A DNA stretch of 64,000 nt from Dethiosulfatarculus sandiegensis (GCF_000931935.2 NZ_AZAC01000014.1:372001-436000); one strand, 5' to 3'. Counted from the first letter of the stretch, positions 17,738 through 27,123 are shown. Numbers and translations are program-made. Notes: a model not told the origin generated them from the letters alone.

Positions 17738-18763
17738 ATGCGTATCTCTAAGGTTTTGTCAGCAGGCGTTTTTGTTCTGGCCATGATAACCGCCATCGGC
17801 CTGGCCGCACCAGGCCAGGCCCAGGCAGGCAAGGTGAAACTCAAGATTGCCCAGACTGTTTTCCCGGCTCCTTCAGCTCACATGGATTCGGTTAAGAGAA
17901 TCGCGGACAAGGTCACCAAGGCCACAGACGGCCGCATCACCTTCAAGGTCTACGGTCCCGAGCTGGCCGATTGGGCCGAGTTGAATGAAATGGTCATGCG
18001 CGGGGACATCGATATCATGCTGAGCCCCCTTTCCCCCAGCTACGACCCCCGCTGGAACGCGCTTTACGCACCTTACATCGTTACCACTTACAAAGAGGCC
18101 AAGGACGCCTTTGGGCCGGACGGATTCATGAATCCCATGCTGAAAGAGTGGGCGGACGACACCAATATGATCTGGCTCGGCGCCTGGTTGCAGGGCTTTA
18201 CCGGCGTCTCCTTGAGTGAACGCCCCGCCGCCACCGTGGAAGAGGCCAAGGGCATCAAGATTCGCACCACCCCCATCGCGGCTTATGAATGTTGCTGGAG
18301 CAAGCTTGGATTCACCCCCAGCCTGATCCCCTACAGCGAGGTTCCCACCGCCATTTCCACCGGCGTGGTCGACGGCCAGGCAGGCGGTGGCCCCTTCCAG
18401 ACCTACAGCTGCTGCCGCGATCTGAACAAATACTTCATGTTCTACAGGGACAGTGTCGAAGTCTGGGCCTATGCCATGAACAAAGACGCCTGGAACAAGC
18501 TTGACGCCAAAGACCGGGAGCTGATCGCCAAGGTGGTGGCCGAAGAAGCCCAGGCCAGGATCGCCGGCGCTGAAAAAGAAGACATGGAATACATGAAAAA
18601 GCTCACCGACTACGGCCTCACCGTGGTGGACTTGGCCGATCATCCCAAAAAATTGGCCATGGCCAAGCAGAGGGGCCGCTCCTGCTGGAAAAAGCTGGAC
18701 GAGATCGTGGGTAAGGTGTGGATGGACAAGATCCGCAAATCCGTGAATATGCCTATCGAATAG
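17738..18763 (+). CDS. dctP: TRAP transporter solute-binding protein (DctP family)
   Basis: 341 aa with a signal peptide (basic MRISK start, hydrophobic core, cleavage after about residue 30 at AQAG). DctP features include ITFKVYGPELADWAELNEMV, the ligand arginine R176 in GIKIRTTPI, and AISTGVVDGQAGG. It differs from the first DctP in this window in having paired cysteines at 185-186 (YECCWSK) and 225-226 (SCCRDL), both in the part lining the cleft; they could form disulfides or bind metal. It lies 169 nt behind the SHMT-like gene, and a strong hairpin separates it from dctQ. The ligand is inferred to be an amino acid or derivative because of the flanking enzymes. Confidence 0.92.
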   Translation: MRISKVLSAGVFVLAMITAIGLAAPGQAQAGKVKLKIAQTVFPAPSAHMDSVKRIADKVTKATDGRITFKVYGPELADWAELNEMVMRGDIDIMLSPLSPSYDPRWNALYAPYIVTTYKEAKDAFGPDGFMNPMLKEWADDTNMIWLGAWLQGFTGVSLSERPAATVEEAKGIKIRTTPIAAYECCWSKLGFTPSLIPYSEVPTAISTGVVDGQAGGGPFQTYSCCRDLNKYFMFYRDSVEVWAYAMNKDAWNKLDAKDRELIAKVVAEEAQARIAGAEKEDMEYMKKLTDYGLTVVDLADHPKKLAMAKQRGRSCWKKLDEIVGKVWMDKIRKSVNMPIE

Positions 18764-18801
18764 GGCTTGTCGCCAAATAAAGCCTTGGCAAGACACCAGG
18801 A

Positions 18802-18826
18802 GCGGGCCGCTTAACCGGCGGCCCGC
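18802..18826 (+). other. intercistronic hairpin between dctP and dctQ
   Basis: A 9-bp perfect G+C stem (GCGGGCCGC with its complement, 7-base loop) lies 39 nt behind the dctP stop, with no T tract. It occupies the same operon position as the hairpin at 1391-1424. Confidence 0.65.
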
Positions 18827-18874
18827 CCAAAACGCCCTTTAAAGGGATGTTTAAACCCCAAGGAGACAAGCCCC

Positions 18875-19402
18875 ATGTCTGCGAGCGTAAATATCTTAAA
18901 CAAAGTGGATCGCTTTTTGGCCGGGTCCATGAAAACCATAATCATAGCGGTTATTGTCATGGCCACCTTTACCATGTTTTTGCAGGTAATCTCCCGCTAT
19001 GTTTTTCAGGTGGCCATCTCGGGCTTAGACGAACTGGCCGGGCACACCGCTGTTTGGCTTTATCTTATGGGCGCAGCCTACGGGACCTACGAACGGACTC
19101 ATATCAAGGCTGACATGATGCATTTATTTGTCAAAAGCCCCAGGGTGTTGCAGGTTATCAGGGCCGCCGCCGCAGCTGTTTCGGTGGTTATCTCCTGCTA
19201 CATGACCACCTGGGCCTTTGGTTATATCAAGTGGAGCATCCTTAAACACGAAGTCACCCCCACCTTGCGCCTGCCCACTGTGATTTTTCAGCTTCCCATT
19301 CTGATCGGCGCATTTTTAATGGTGGTTTATTTTTTGCGCGAGTTCATAGACATCCTGAGGCGCGGCCCTCAAGTCTCGCCGGTATCGGAACAGGAGGGCT
19401 AA
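18875..19402 (+). CDS. dctQ: TRAP transporter small permease (DctQ family)
   Basis: 175 aa with four membrane helices. The family pattern is visible in FLQVISRYVFQVAISGLDEL and GAAYGTYERTHIKADMM, with the last helix ending at REFIDILRRG. AAGGAG lies 10 bp before the ATG. The stop codon is separated from the dctM start by one base, so the two are translationally coupled. It forms the permease complex with the following DctM. Confidence 0.91.
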   Translation: MSASVNILNKVDRFLAGSMKTIIIAVIVMATFTMFLQVISRYVFQVAISGLDELAGHTAVWLYLMGAAYGTYERTHIKADMMHLFVKSPRVLQVIRAAAAAVSVVISCYMTTWAFGYIKWSILKHEVTPTLRLPTVIFQLPILIGAFLMVVYFLREFIDILRRGPQVSPVSEQEG

Positions 19403-19403
19403 G

Positions 19404-20705
19404 GTGACGGATCTGGCTATTGGACTGGGACTATTGGTTATTCTCATGGTCAACGGCGTGCCCGTGGCCATGGCCTTCGGGGCCATGGCGCTTTATCTGG
19501 CCACCGCCTTTGACATGGGCTCAGCCGTCTTGATTCCCACTGCTTTTTACCAGTTAAAATCAGTGGTTCTTTTGACTATCCCCTTTTTCATTCTCATAGG
19601 CACCTTGATGAGTTCAGGCGGATTGGCTGTTCGCCTGATCGATTTTGTAAACTCCATGGTCGGCAGGATCAGGGGCGGCCTGGGAGCCGTGGCTGTGGTG
19701 GCCTGCGCCATGTTCGGCTCCATTGGCGGATCATGCTCTTCGGCAGTGGCCGCCATCGGCACCATCATGATTCCCCGCATGGAGGAAAACGGCTATGACA
19801 GGGGATATGCAACCGCCCTGGTGGCCTGCGCCTCTATTTTAGGCCAGCTCATCCCGCCGAGCGTCTCGATGATTCTCTTTGCCCTGATCACCTATCAATC
19901 CATACCCGGCTGTTGGCTGGCTACGGTGGGCCCGGCCTTTTTGACCATAATTATATTCTGTATTTTCAATTACTTCATGACCAGAAAAATGCCCTTGAAA
20001 CTGTTACCCAAGGCAAGCCTGAGCGAGCAGCTGAAGGGTGTGGCCACCTCTACGGTCAAGGCTTCCTGGGCCCTGGCTCTGCCGATGATCATATTGGGCG
20101 GCATCTACGGGGGCATTGCCACTCCCACGGAATCGGCCTGTGTTTCGGTTCTCTATGTCATCCCGGTAAGCATGTTTGTTTATAAATCCCTTACCATGAA
20201 GGGGCTTGGCAAGGCCTTTGTCTCGGCTGCCACCACTACCGGTGTCTTGGTGATCATGCTCTTTTTCGTGATGATCAACACCAGGATCATGACCATGGAG
20301 CAGCTTCCCCAGGAGATGGCCGCCTGGATTTTAAGCATAAGCGACGACAAGATGGTCATTCTTTTGATGGTCAATGTCTTTCTCTTGGGAATCGGCATGA
20401 TCATGGATGACATCTCAGGCACCATCCTGGCCGCTTCCCTGCTTTTCCCGGTCATGAAAAAGTTGGGCATCCATCCCCTTCATTTCGCGGCCATGCTGGG
20501 CGTGAACCTTGGGCTTGGAAACGTCACCCCGCCAACTGCGCCGATTTTATATCTGGCCGGAAGGATAGGGGGTGTGCGCATTGAGAGCTATTTGAAACCC
20601 GCCTTGATTCTCATGGTAGGCGGTCTTTTGCCTGTGGTCCTGGCCACCACCTATTGGGCGGACCTTTCCCTGTTCCTGCCCAGGCTCTTTGGTTTTGCCC
20701 ATTAA
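19404..20705 (+). CDS. dctM: TRAP transporter large permease (DctM family)
   Basis: 433 aa with about 12 membrane helices, starting at GTG with GGAGGG just upstream inside dctQ. Hallmarks: VLLTIPFFILIGTLMSSGGLA, the small-residue FGSIGGSCSSAVAAIGTIM segment, LGQLIPPSVSMILF, TPTESACVSV and NVTPPTAPILYLA. It is the ion-driven channel subunit for the ligand captured by the DctP at 17738. Compared with the other DctM in the window, the first selectivity-region motif carries SCSS in place of AAVAD, which suggests a different substrate. Confidence 0.93.
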   Translation: MTDLAIGLGLLVILMVNGVPVAMAFGAMALYLATAFDMGSAVLIPTAFYQLKSVVLLTIPFFILIGTLMSSGGLAVRLIDFVNSMVGRIRGGLGAVAVVACAMFGSIGGSCSSAVAAIGTIMIPRMEENGYDRGYATALVACASILGQLIPPSVSMILFALITYQSIPGCWLATVGPAFLTIIIFCIFNYFMTRKMPLKLLPKASLSEQLKGVATSTVKASWALALPMIILGGIYGGIATPTESACVSVLYVIPVSMFVYKSLTMKGLGKAFVSAATTTGVLVIMLFFVMINTRIMTMEQLPQEMAAWILSISDDKMVILLMVNVFLLGIGMIMDDISGTILAASLLFPVMKKLGIHPLHFAAMLGVNLGLGNVTPPTAPILYLAGRIGGVRIESYLKPALILMVGGLLPVVLATTYWADLSLFLPRLFGFAH

Positions 20706-20735
20706 GCGGGATAAGCGGGGACAAGGTTTTTAACC

Positions 20736-21653
20736 ATGGCGGCAAAAGACAACATTAAGCATATTTCGGCCAGAAAACCGGCCGGTTGCGAGATTGAGAC
20801 CTCTTTTCTTGATCTGGAAAATGGCCGGGTCTTTGTGCAGAGATGTGGACCGCAAAATGCAAGGCCCGTGGTTTTGGTTCACGGTTTTGCGGTTTGGTCC
20901 TATATCTGGGAGCCCACCATGCAGGCCCTGGCCAAAGCCGGGTATCAGGCCGTGAGTTTTGACCTTTACGGCAGGGGATACTCGGACAAGCCGCAACTGG
21001 CCTATGATCGGGGTCTTTTTGAAAGACAGCTGCATGAGTTGATCACCATGCTTGATTTTGAAAACCGGCCCGTATTGGCGGGCCTTTCCATGGGAGGTGG
21101 AATAGCCGCGGGATTCGCAGCCAGGCACGAAAAAATGCTAGCGGGACTTGTCCTTATTGCTCCGGCAGGGGCGGGGGAAAGCCCCGGAATGGAACAAAGG
21201 TTGATTCAATTACCTTTGGTGGGGGAGTTGTTGAGCCTTTTAAAGGGGGAGACGTATCTGATTAAAGGGCTTGAGATGGATATGCATGAGCCTGTGCGGT
21301 TTGAGTTTTATAAAAGCCGCTTCAAGGAACAGCTTGGATGCAAAGGATATAAGCGTTCCTTGTTATCAAGCCTGAGAAACGGGCTTTTAAATGGCAGGCT
21401 GCCGGAATACCGATTGGCCGGGGAGCTGGATCTACCTCAGCTCATTATCTGGGGCAACCGGGATCAGGTGGTGCCCCATAGGCAGATAAAGGCCATACGC
21501 CAGGCCATGCCCCGGGCGGAATACCGGGAAATCAAGGCTTGCGGACATATCCCGCATTTTGAAAAACCAGAGATAACCAACACGATTTTGCTGGACTTTT
21601 TAGGCCGAATTCGGCCTTTGAAAGACCTTTTTGAAGAACCAGGTAAAAAATAG
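20736..21653 (+). CDS. alpha/beta-fold hydrolase
   Basis: 305 aa with the classical alpha/beta hydrolase layout. VLVHGFAVWSYIWEPTM carries the HG oxyanion motif, LAGLSMGGGIAAG is the nucleophile elbow with the catalytic serine, WGNRDQVVPH supplies the acid, and ACGHIPHFEKPE supplies the histidine. A cap domain lies between about residues 145 and 215. The ATG is 30 nt behind dctM, and ald follows 10 nt after the stop, so it belongs to the sigma-54 operon. It probably cleaves an ester, amide or lactone linked to the imported compound. Nothing in the sequence fixes the substrate. Confidence 0.85.
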   Translation: MAAKDNIKHISARKPAGCEIETSFLDLENGRVFVQRCGPQNARPVVLVHGFAVWSYIWEPTMQALAKAGYQAVSFDLYGRGYSDKPQLAYDRGLFERQLHELITMLDFENRPVLAGLSMGGGIAAGFAARHEKMLAGLVLIAPAGAGESPGMEQRLIQLPLVGELLSLLKGETYLIKGLEMDMHEPVRFEFYKSRFKEQLGCKGYKRSLLSSLRNGLLNGRLPEYRLAGELDLPQLIIWGNRDQVVPHRQIKAIRQAMPRAEYREIKACGHIPHFEKPEITNTILLDFLGRIRPLKDLFEEPGKK

Positions 21654-21663
21654 AGGAGCAATT

Positions 21664-22776
21664 ATGCTGGTAGGCATTCTTAAGGAAATCAAGACAGCGG
21701 AAAACCGTGTATCCATGACTCCGGCCGGTGTCGAGGTCATGGTCCAGAACGGACACGGTGTATTGGTGGAAAAACAGGCCGGCGCGGGCAGCGGTTTTGA
21801 TGATGAGGCCTATGTCAAGGCCGGAGCTGAAATAGCCGAAACCCCGGCCGAGGTTTTTGGACGGGCCGATATGGTTATGCATGTCAAGGAGCCGCTTCCC
21901 AGTGAGTACGACCTGATCCGTCCGGGCCAGATAGTCTTCACCTATCTGCATCTGGCCGCGGCGGAGGAGTTGACCCAAGCCCTGATCAAAAGCGATTCCA
22001 TCTGCATTGCCTATGAAACCATTCAAAAGGCAGATGGATCGTTGCCCCTTTTGACTCCCATGAGCGAGGTGGCGGGGCGCATGGCTATCCAGCAGGGGGC
22101 CAAGTATCTGGAGATGGCCCAGGGTGGCCAGGGTGTGCTTTTGGGTGGCGTGCCTGGAGTGGACCCCGGAACCGTGGTGGTTATCGGCGGCGGCGTGGTC
22201 GGCACAAACGCGGCCAAAATGGCCTGCGGCCTGGGAGCCAAAGTCTATATCCTGGATATGAACCTGGATCGCCTGCGTTACCTAAACGATGTCATGCCCG
22301 CCAACTGCGTTACCATGATGTCCAGTCCCCAGACTTTGCGCAAGCTGGTCAAGGAAGCCGATGTGGTGGTGGGAGCGGTGCTGTTGCCCGGAGCCAAGGC
22401 GCCTAAGCTGGTGACCAAGGAAATGCTCAAGACCATGAAACCCGGCTCGGTTTTGGTGGATGTGGCCATTGACCAGGGCGGCTGCTTTGAGACCTCCCAA
22501 GCCACCACCCACTCGGAGCCGATATTCAATGTGGACGGGGTGGTGCATTACTGCGTGGCCAACATGCCCGGCGCCGTGGCCAAGACTTCCACCCTGGCCC
22601 TTACCAACGCCACCTTGCCCTATGCCTTGGAGATAGCCAATCTGGGTTGGGAAAGGGCTCTCAAGGAAAACCAGGAGATAAGGTTGGGGGCCAATGTGAT
22701 TAAAGGCAAGGTTACCTATAACGGCGTGGCCCAGGCCTTTGATCTGGATTACACCCCTGTGGAAGAAGCTTGGTAA
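21664..22776 (+). CDS. ald: alanine dehydrogenase
   Basis: 370 aa, the length of bacterial L-alanine dehydrogenases. It catalyses alanine + NAD+ + water to pyruvate, ammonium and NADH. Visible landmarks: [20 protein letters not shown] with the substrate arginine, [10 protein letters not shown] with its lysine, YLHLAA with the catalytic histidine, the Rossmann motif [17 protein letters not shown] followed by [10 protein letters not shown], and [13 protein letters not shown]. The ATG at 21664 has GAGGAG before it; an upstream in-frame ATG lacks support. As last gene of the sigma-54 operon it would turn alanine released by the earlier enzymes into pyruvate and reducing power. Confidence 0.95.
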   Translation: MLVGILKEIKTAENRVSMTPAGVEVMVQNGHGVLVEKQAGAGSGFDDEAYVKAGAEIAETPAEVFGRADMVMHVKEPLPSEYDLIRPGQIVFTYLHLAAAEELTQALIKSDSICIAYETIQKADGSLPLLTPMSEVAGRMAIQQGAKYLEMAQGGQGVLLGGVPGVDPGTVVVIGGGVVGTNAAKMACGLGAKVYILDMNLDRLRYLNDVMPANCVTMMSSPQTLRKLVKEADVVVGAVLLPGAKAPKLVTKEMLKTMKPGSVLVDVAIDQGGCFETSQATTHSEPIFNVDGVVHYCVANMPGAVAKTSTLALTNATLPYALEIANLGWERALKENQEIRLGANVIKGKVTYNGVAQAFDLDYTPVEEAW

Positions 22777-22820
22777 GCCTTTGATTACGCCTTAAATGAA
22801 GCGGCTTGCCGGTAAAAAAA

Positions 22821-22846
22821 CCGGGCGGGTCTAAAGACCCGCCCGG
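22821..22846. terminator. shared terminator between convergent ald and OYE genes
   Basis: A perfect 12-bp stem (CCGGGCGGGTCT and complement, AA loop) is preceded on the plus strand by seven A, which become a T tract for minus-strand transcription. It therefore terminates mainly the OYE-type gene and may also stop the ald operon. Confidence 0.8.
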
Positions 22847-22949
22847 AATCCGGTAACGCCGCTTTTTTGGCGTGTGGCATTTACAAAGTCCGGGAGGGCT
22901 TTGAAAAAAAACTGTACGGCGTTATTTAAACAAATCTCCAGGTTGTTTT

Positions 22950-24035
22950 TCAGGCCTGGTTTTTAACGCAGGCAACCTGATCCTTAAGGCCCAGGACCAG
23001 GCAGCGGCCGCAGGAATCGCATAGCGGGTCCTGGGTTTTGCCTTGCCGCCAGATTTGGGCGAGATCCGGTTGGCAAATAAAAGGTCTGCTCATGGCCACT
23101 GCGTCTACGCCTTTAAGGGCCTTTTCCACGGTTTTGCGTTTTCTGAAACCACCCACCGCAATAACCGGGCAATTCACCTTATCTTTAATTCTTAAGGCGT
23201 TATCCAGGAAATAGGCTTCATCCTCCTGGTTTTTAACCGGCCTGATGGTGGATTTGCGCCCCGCGGCCGGTGAGCCTCCGCTTATCTCAAAGGCATGGCA
23301 GCCTGCCTGCTCTAGGAGCCGGGCGCTTTCTATTGCCATTTCCAGGGTTTGTCCGCCCGTTACCCCGTCTTCGGAGTTCAGCTTGGCGATAACCGGGAAT
23401 CCGGGGCCCACAGCCTCACGCACAGCTTTCAGAACTTCAATGCAAAAGCGGGTTCGATTTTCCACGCTGCCGCCGTGTTCATCCCGGCGGGTGTTGTAAA
23501 GGGGGCTTAGAAACTGGCTCAAAAGATAGCCATGGGCCATATGGAGTTCAACGGCATCAAATTCCGCGGCCTTGGCCCTGGCTGCGGCCAGGAAAAAGGC
23601 CTCTTTGATGCGGGCCAGGTCCTGGTGATCCAGTTCCCTGACCTCCAGGTCTGCCACAGCGGGGGCTTCGGCGCTAACCGCCTTAGGTATCATGCCGGTT
23701 AACTTCTGGCGGGCCAAGGCTCCGCCGTGGGCCAGTTGCAGGGCCACCTTGCCCCCTGACTTATGTACAGCATCTGCTATGCGGGCAAGGGGCCCTATCA
23801 TGGCGTCAATATGTGCTCCCAACTGCCTTTTCAGGCAGCGGCCGGGCTCCTCCACAAAGGCAAAGCCGGTAATAATCAGGCCCACTCCACCCTCGGCCGG
23901 AGCGGCATTGAAAAGCGCGGTATCATGACTGGCCGAGCCGTCGGGCAGGGCGTTGCCCTCCCAGGTGGCGCTTCTGACCAATCTGTTTTTTAGCTCCAGG
24001 CGGTTTATACGCCACGGAGTGAAAATATCCGTCAT
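22950..24035 (-). CDS. Old Yellow Enzyme-family NADH:flavin oxidoreductase
   Basis: 361 aa, a single FMN-binding TIM barrel without the C-terminal FeS/Rossmann extension of 2,4-dienoyl-CoA reductase. Landmarks are INRLELKNRLVRSATWEG at the start, VALQLAHGGALA, DAVELHMAHGYLLSQFLSP with the active-site histidines, YNTRRDEHGGSVENRTRF, VIAKLNSEDG, and the phosphate-binding VIAVGGFRK. It reduces activated C=C bonds with NAD(P)H and FMN. The tail has four cysteines (PLCDSCGRCLVLG and VACVKN), an arrangement seen in some anaerobe members and possibly binding metal. It is convergent to ald and separated by the terminator. Confidence 0.9.
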   Translation of the reverse strand: MTDIFTPWRINRLELKNRLVRSATWEGNALPDGSASHDTALFNAAPAEGGVGLIITGFAFVEEPGRCLKRQLGAHIDAMIGPLARIADAVHKSGGKVALQLAHGGALARQKLTGMIPKAVSAEAPAVADLEVRELDHQDLARIKEAFFLAAARAKAAEFDAVELHMAHGYLLSQFLSPLYNTRRDEHGGSVENRTRFCIEVLKAVREAVGPGFPVIAKLNSEDGVTGGQTLEMAIESARLLEQAGCHAFEISGGSPAAGRKSTIRPVKNQEDEAYFLDNALRIKDKVNCPVIAVGGFRKRKTVEKALKGVDAVAMSRPFICQPDLAQIWRQGKTQDPLCDSCGRCLVLGLKDQVACVKNQA

Positions 24036-24169
24036 ATTCAGTCTCTTGTTACAGGTTCACAGGGCCGGGCGCCTGAAGGCAACAAACCCAGCCCAGGCCA
24101 AAATTCATTTTTTCCTCGGGAAATTTATCCCCAAGCCCGCTTGTGAGCAAGTTACACAAATATGAAAAA

Positions 24170-24895
24170 TCAGGAATTGATGCGGTCCAGGGCATTTTGG
24201 GTCAGGGAGGAGAGCGACTTTTCCTCTAATCTGTCCTGCTCCCAGATTAATACCCTGGTTGAATCAGCCAAGAGGCCGGATAAGGGATTTATTGCCTTTT
24301 TATCTCCGAGCCAGCCCAGGGCCCAGGCCGCAGCTGCCTTCAATTGGGGGTCGCTGGAGGTTAAAAGCTCGCAAAGCCCCGTGGAAATGCCTTTTTCTTT
24401 CAGATGGGAAGGGTCCCTTTGGGCCCAGCGCCCCAAACCCCAGGCCACACCCTGGCGCAGAAGGGTGAATTCAAGATAGTTGTGAGTCCGGTCCAGGTAG
24501 GAGATCAAAAATTTGCCGAATTCATCGGCCAGCACAGGGGAGCTGAAAAAGGCCTCACCCATGGCCTCGCTGGTTCCCCAACCGATTCCACCGGATTCTT
24601 CATTCAGACTCCAGACTAGGCGCCGCATTATTTCCCTGGCCTCTGCAAGGTCCCGCCGGGCCAGTTCCGCGATCACAAGCCCAAAGGACCTGGCTGCCCT
24701 GTGCCTTAGCTCAAGGTCTCTGCGCCTTATTATTCCGCAGAGACAGCTGAGCACGGCTTTTGGGGGCTGGTCTTTAAAAAGAACCGGGAACTGCCCCCAG
24801 TTTTTAGAGGACAGTTCCCGGTATATTTCTTTTTTTAATTGCGTTTTTCGCAAGTTACCATTCCCGGTCAGCAGGAGCTTTCCAGGGGGGTGCAA
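24170..24895 (-). CDS. HEAT-repeat protein, DVU_0298 family
   Basis: About 241 aa of paired helices: ELRHRAARSFGLVIAELARR, GIGWGTSEAMGEAFFSS, RQGVAWGLGRWAQ and AAAAWALGWLGDKKAINPL are HEAT-type repeats. The whole resembles the DVU_0298-type family of sulfate reducers. It is a binding scaffold without evident catalytic residues. The TTG start at 24895 lies inside the FprA gene (28-nt overlap); a TTG at 24853 is an alternative that would remove the overlap. The gene is last in the oxidative-stress operon, so a role in assembly or repair of a metalloprotein is possible but unproven. Confidence 0.7.
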   Translation of the reverse strand: MHPPGKLLLTGNGNLRKTQLKKEIYRELSSKNWGQFPVLFKDQPPKAVLSCLCGIIRRRDLELRHRAARSFGLVIAELARRDLAEAREIMRRLVWSLNEESGGIGWGTSEAMGEAFFSSPVLADEFGKFLISYLDRTHNYLEFTLLRQGVAWGLGRWAQRDPSHLKEKGISTGLCELLTSSDPQLKAAAAWALGWLGDKKAINPLSGLLADSTRVLIWEQDRLEEKSLSSLTQNALDRINS

Positions 24896-26097
24896 TCGGG
24901 CAGGCCGGATTCAATTGCCGCCTTGCCGAGTTTTTCGCCGAGTTCAACGCATTTGGCCAGGGAGTCGTGACCAGGCACATACTGCACCTTGACCCCGGGC
25001 TCGGGCATCTGAAGCTTCATGTCTTCCAGATAACCTGTGATCTGCTTCACCGCCTCACCACTCCAACCATAGGAGCCAAAGGCTCCGGCCAGGCGATCGG
25101 TGGGTTTGAGGCCTTTGGCATAGGTGAGGAAGTCCGCCACGGTCGGCAGAATGTTGTTGTTTAAGGTCGGGGAGCCAAAGACCAGCACCTTGGCATCCAA
25201 AAGCTCGGTCATGACGTCTGAGCGGTGGGTGTTTTTGAGGTTCATGAGCCGCACGGAAAGGCCCTGGTTAACCAGACCTTCGGCCACGGCCTTGGCCATT
25301 TTTTCGGTGCTGTGCCACATGGTGTCATAGATCACCAGCCCCTTGGCCCGGCATTCCTGCTTGCTCCAGCTGTCATAAGCCTTGATGATGCGGCCCGGGT
25401 CTCCCCGCCAGATCAGGCCATGGTCCGGGGCGATCATGTCGATCTCCAGGCCCAGCTCGTTGACCTTGGCCAGGACTTTCTGGACCAGGGGGGAATACAG
25501 CAAAAGGATGTTGGCGTAGTATTTGGCGGCATGCTCCATCAGGTGAGCTGTGTCCACCTGATCGTCAAAGCGTTCGCTGGTGGCCCAATGCAGGCCAAAG
25601 GCGTCGTTTGAGATCAAAAGCTTGGCTTCGGGAATATATGAGAACATGCTGTCAGGCCAGTGCAGCATGCGTGTTTCCACAAATTGCACGGTGTGACGCC
25701 CCAATTTGAGGCTTTCACCGGTTTTCACCACTTCCAGGGGCCAGTCTTTAGCCTCATTGTAGTGGGCCAAGAGGGCCTTTTTGCCCATGGGAGAGCAAAA
25801 AACCTTTTCCGGTTTGATGCGCGCGATAATCTCGGGCAGCCCGCCGGAATGGTCTGGTTCGACGTGGTTCACAACCAGGTAGTCTATTTTTTCCGGCTCC
25901 ACGATTTTGTGGATTCTGTGAAACAGATCAGAGGTGAAACCCTTTTTAACACCGTCAAACAGGGTGATTTTTTCGTCCATTATAAGGTAGGAGTTATAGG
26001 TGGACCCTTCCTTGGTGGAATAACCGTGAAAATCACGAATGTTCCAGTCCACCGCACCCACCCAGTGGATATCTTTTTTAAGCTCAACAGGTTTCAT
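24868..26097 (-). CDS. fprA: FprA-type flavodiiron protein (rubredoxin:oxygen oxidoreductase)
   Basis: 409 aa from the ATG at 26097, which has AGGTGG five bases upstream. The N-terminal metallo-beta-lactamase domain carries the diiron ligands: H78, E80, D82 and H83 in NHVEPDHSG, the His in RMLHWPDSM, the Asp in LISNDAFGLHWA, and the His in IAPDHGLIW. From about residue 255 a flavodoxin domain binds FMN (VIYDTMWHSTEKMAKAV, FGSPTLNNNILP, AFGSYGWSGEAV). The enzyme reduces O2 to water, or NO to N2O, with electrons from rubredoxin, whose gene lies 307 bp upstream on the same strand. It is cytoplasmic and part of the PerR-linked block. Confidence 0.93.
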   Translation of the reverse strand: MKPVELKKDIHWVGAVDWNIRDFHGYSTKEGSTYNSYLIMDEKITLFDGVKKGFTSDLFHRIHKIVEPEKIDYLVVNHVEPDHSGGLPEIIARIKPEKVFCSPMGKKALLAHYNEAKDWPLEVVKTGESLKLGRHTVQFVETRMLHWPDSMFSYIPEAKLLISNDAFGLHWATSERFDDQVDTAHLMEHAAKYYANILLLYSPLVQKVLAKVNELGLEIDMIAPDHGLIWRGDPGRIIKAYDSWSKQECRAKGLVIYDTMWHSTEKMAKAVAEGLVNQGLSVRLMNLKNTHRSDVMTELLDAKVLVFGSPTLNNNILPTVADFLTYAKGLKPTDRLAGAFGSYGWSGEAVKQITGYLEDMKLQMPEPGVKVQYVPGHDSLAKCVELGEKLGKAAIESGLPDCTPLESSC

Positions 26098-26404
26098 TAT
26101 AACCACCTATCAGGTCGGCTTAGGGCCTTATTCAGGGTCCGTCGCCATGTTTAAGGTTTTTAAAGATTGGTTGGCGGTCATGGCTTTTTCCTTTCCGTCT
26201 TTTTAGAACGAAATTCCCCTTTTACAATAACAAAAAGATATTGAAAAAGAGCTTTACCATGCATAAACCAAAGCCACTTGACGAAAAAAACCTGTCAAAT
26301 GGCATCTGACAAGGGCCTGGCAGGGCGGTTTTCAACACCCTGCAGGAGGCCCTTGTCAGTAAATTTTGAAGGTTGGATAGTTATATATCCAGCCTTTTTT
26401 TAAA

Positions 26405-26566
26405 TTAGTCTTCAGGCTCGAACTGGTCCTTGCTGGCTCCGCAGACCGGGCACACCCAATCGTCGGGCAGATCGTCAAAGCTGGTTCCTGCGGGGATATC
26501 GTTGTCGGGATCGCCTGTTTTGGGGTCATAGGTGTATCCACAGACAGTGCAAACGTATTTTTCCAT
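26405..26566 (-). CDS. rub: rubredoxin
   Basis: 53 aa, standard size. The iron-binding pairs are clear: [12 protein letters not shown] near the start and [16 protein letters not shown] near the end, four cysteines holding a single iron. It is a cytoplasmic one-electron carrier and the natural donor to the flavodiiron oxidase downstream and probably to rubrerythrin and desulfoferrodoxin as well. GGGAG precedes the ATG at 26566. Confidence 0.95.
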   Translation of the reverse strand: MEKYVCTVCGYTYDPKTGDPDNDIPAGTSFDDLPDDWVCPVCGASKDQFEPED

Positions 26567-26680
26567 TATGTTCTCCCAAAAGCCCTGGTGGCTTAAAAAA
26601 GTGTGTTTTTAAACAAACCCGTCACCGTTTGGTCAGCAATGACCGGGCATCATGTGTTAAGACACCCGGCCAATTTTGAT

Positions 26681-27061
26681 TTAGCTTTGGGCTTTCCAGT
26701 GGCCGTGCAGGTTACAGTATTCCCTGGCTTCCACCTTGTCGGCATTGATCATGAAGACCGCTTCGGGCGCCTGCCCGGGTTTCAAGAACTGCATATAGGC
26801 CTTGCCGTCGGCAACCAGCTCGATCCACTGGATGTAGTGCTTTTCCTCCATGGGATGAGCCACGCTGCCCACCTTGACCTTAAAGCCACCTTCTATCTTT
26901 TCGATAACCGGCACATGCTTTTCCTTGGCAGCGTCTACGGTGTTCTCGTTCTGCAGCACCATGGGTTCGCCGCAACAGACCAGTTCTCCCGCCCCTCCGT
27001 TTACCACTTCAATGATATTTCCGCAGGCTTCGCACTTGTAAACTTCCAGCCTTTCAGCCAT
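26681..27061 (-). CDS. dfx: desulfoferrodoxin (2Fe superoxide reductase)
   Basis: 126 aa, the two-iron class. The N-terminal desulforedoxin-like domain has C10, C13, C29 and C30 for center I. The catalytic center II ligands are H49 in KEKHVPV, H69 in GSVAHP, H75 in EEKHYI, and C116 and H119 in [10 protein letters not shown]48 beside the site is the residue known to guide superoxide. It reduces superoxide to hydrogen peroxide without making O2, using rubredoxin electrons. GGGGGAGGA precedes the ATG. It lies between rubrerythrin and rubredoxin, a typical sulfate-reducer order. Confidence 0.97.
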   Translation of the reverse strand: MAERLEVYKCEACGNIIEVVNGGAGELVCCGEPMVLQNENTVDAAKEKHVPVIEKIEGGFKVKVGSVAHPMEEKHYIQWIELVADGKAYMQFLKPGQAPEAVFMINADKVEAREYCNLHGHWKAQS

Positions 27062-27123
27062 TTTAAATTCCTCCCCCTTAACGGGTATTGAAAGTCGATT
27101 AAATAGCTTCCTATTTGTAAAGG

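Noticed and set aside
17873..18796. A 307-codon minus-strand frame rich in Gly and His opposite the second dctP
   Set aside because: The composition is a mirror of the real gene, and the plus-strand DctP is unambiguous.
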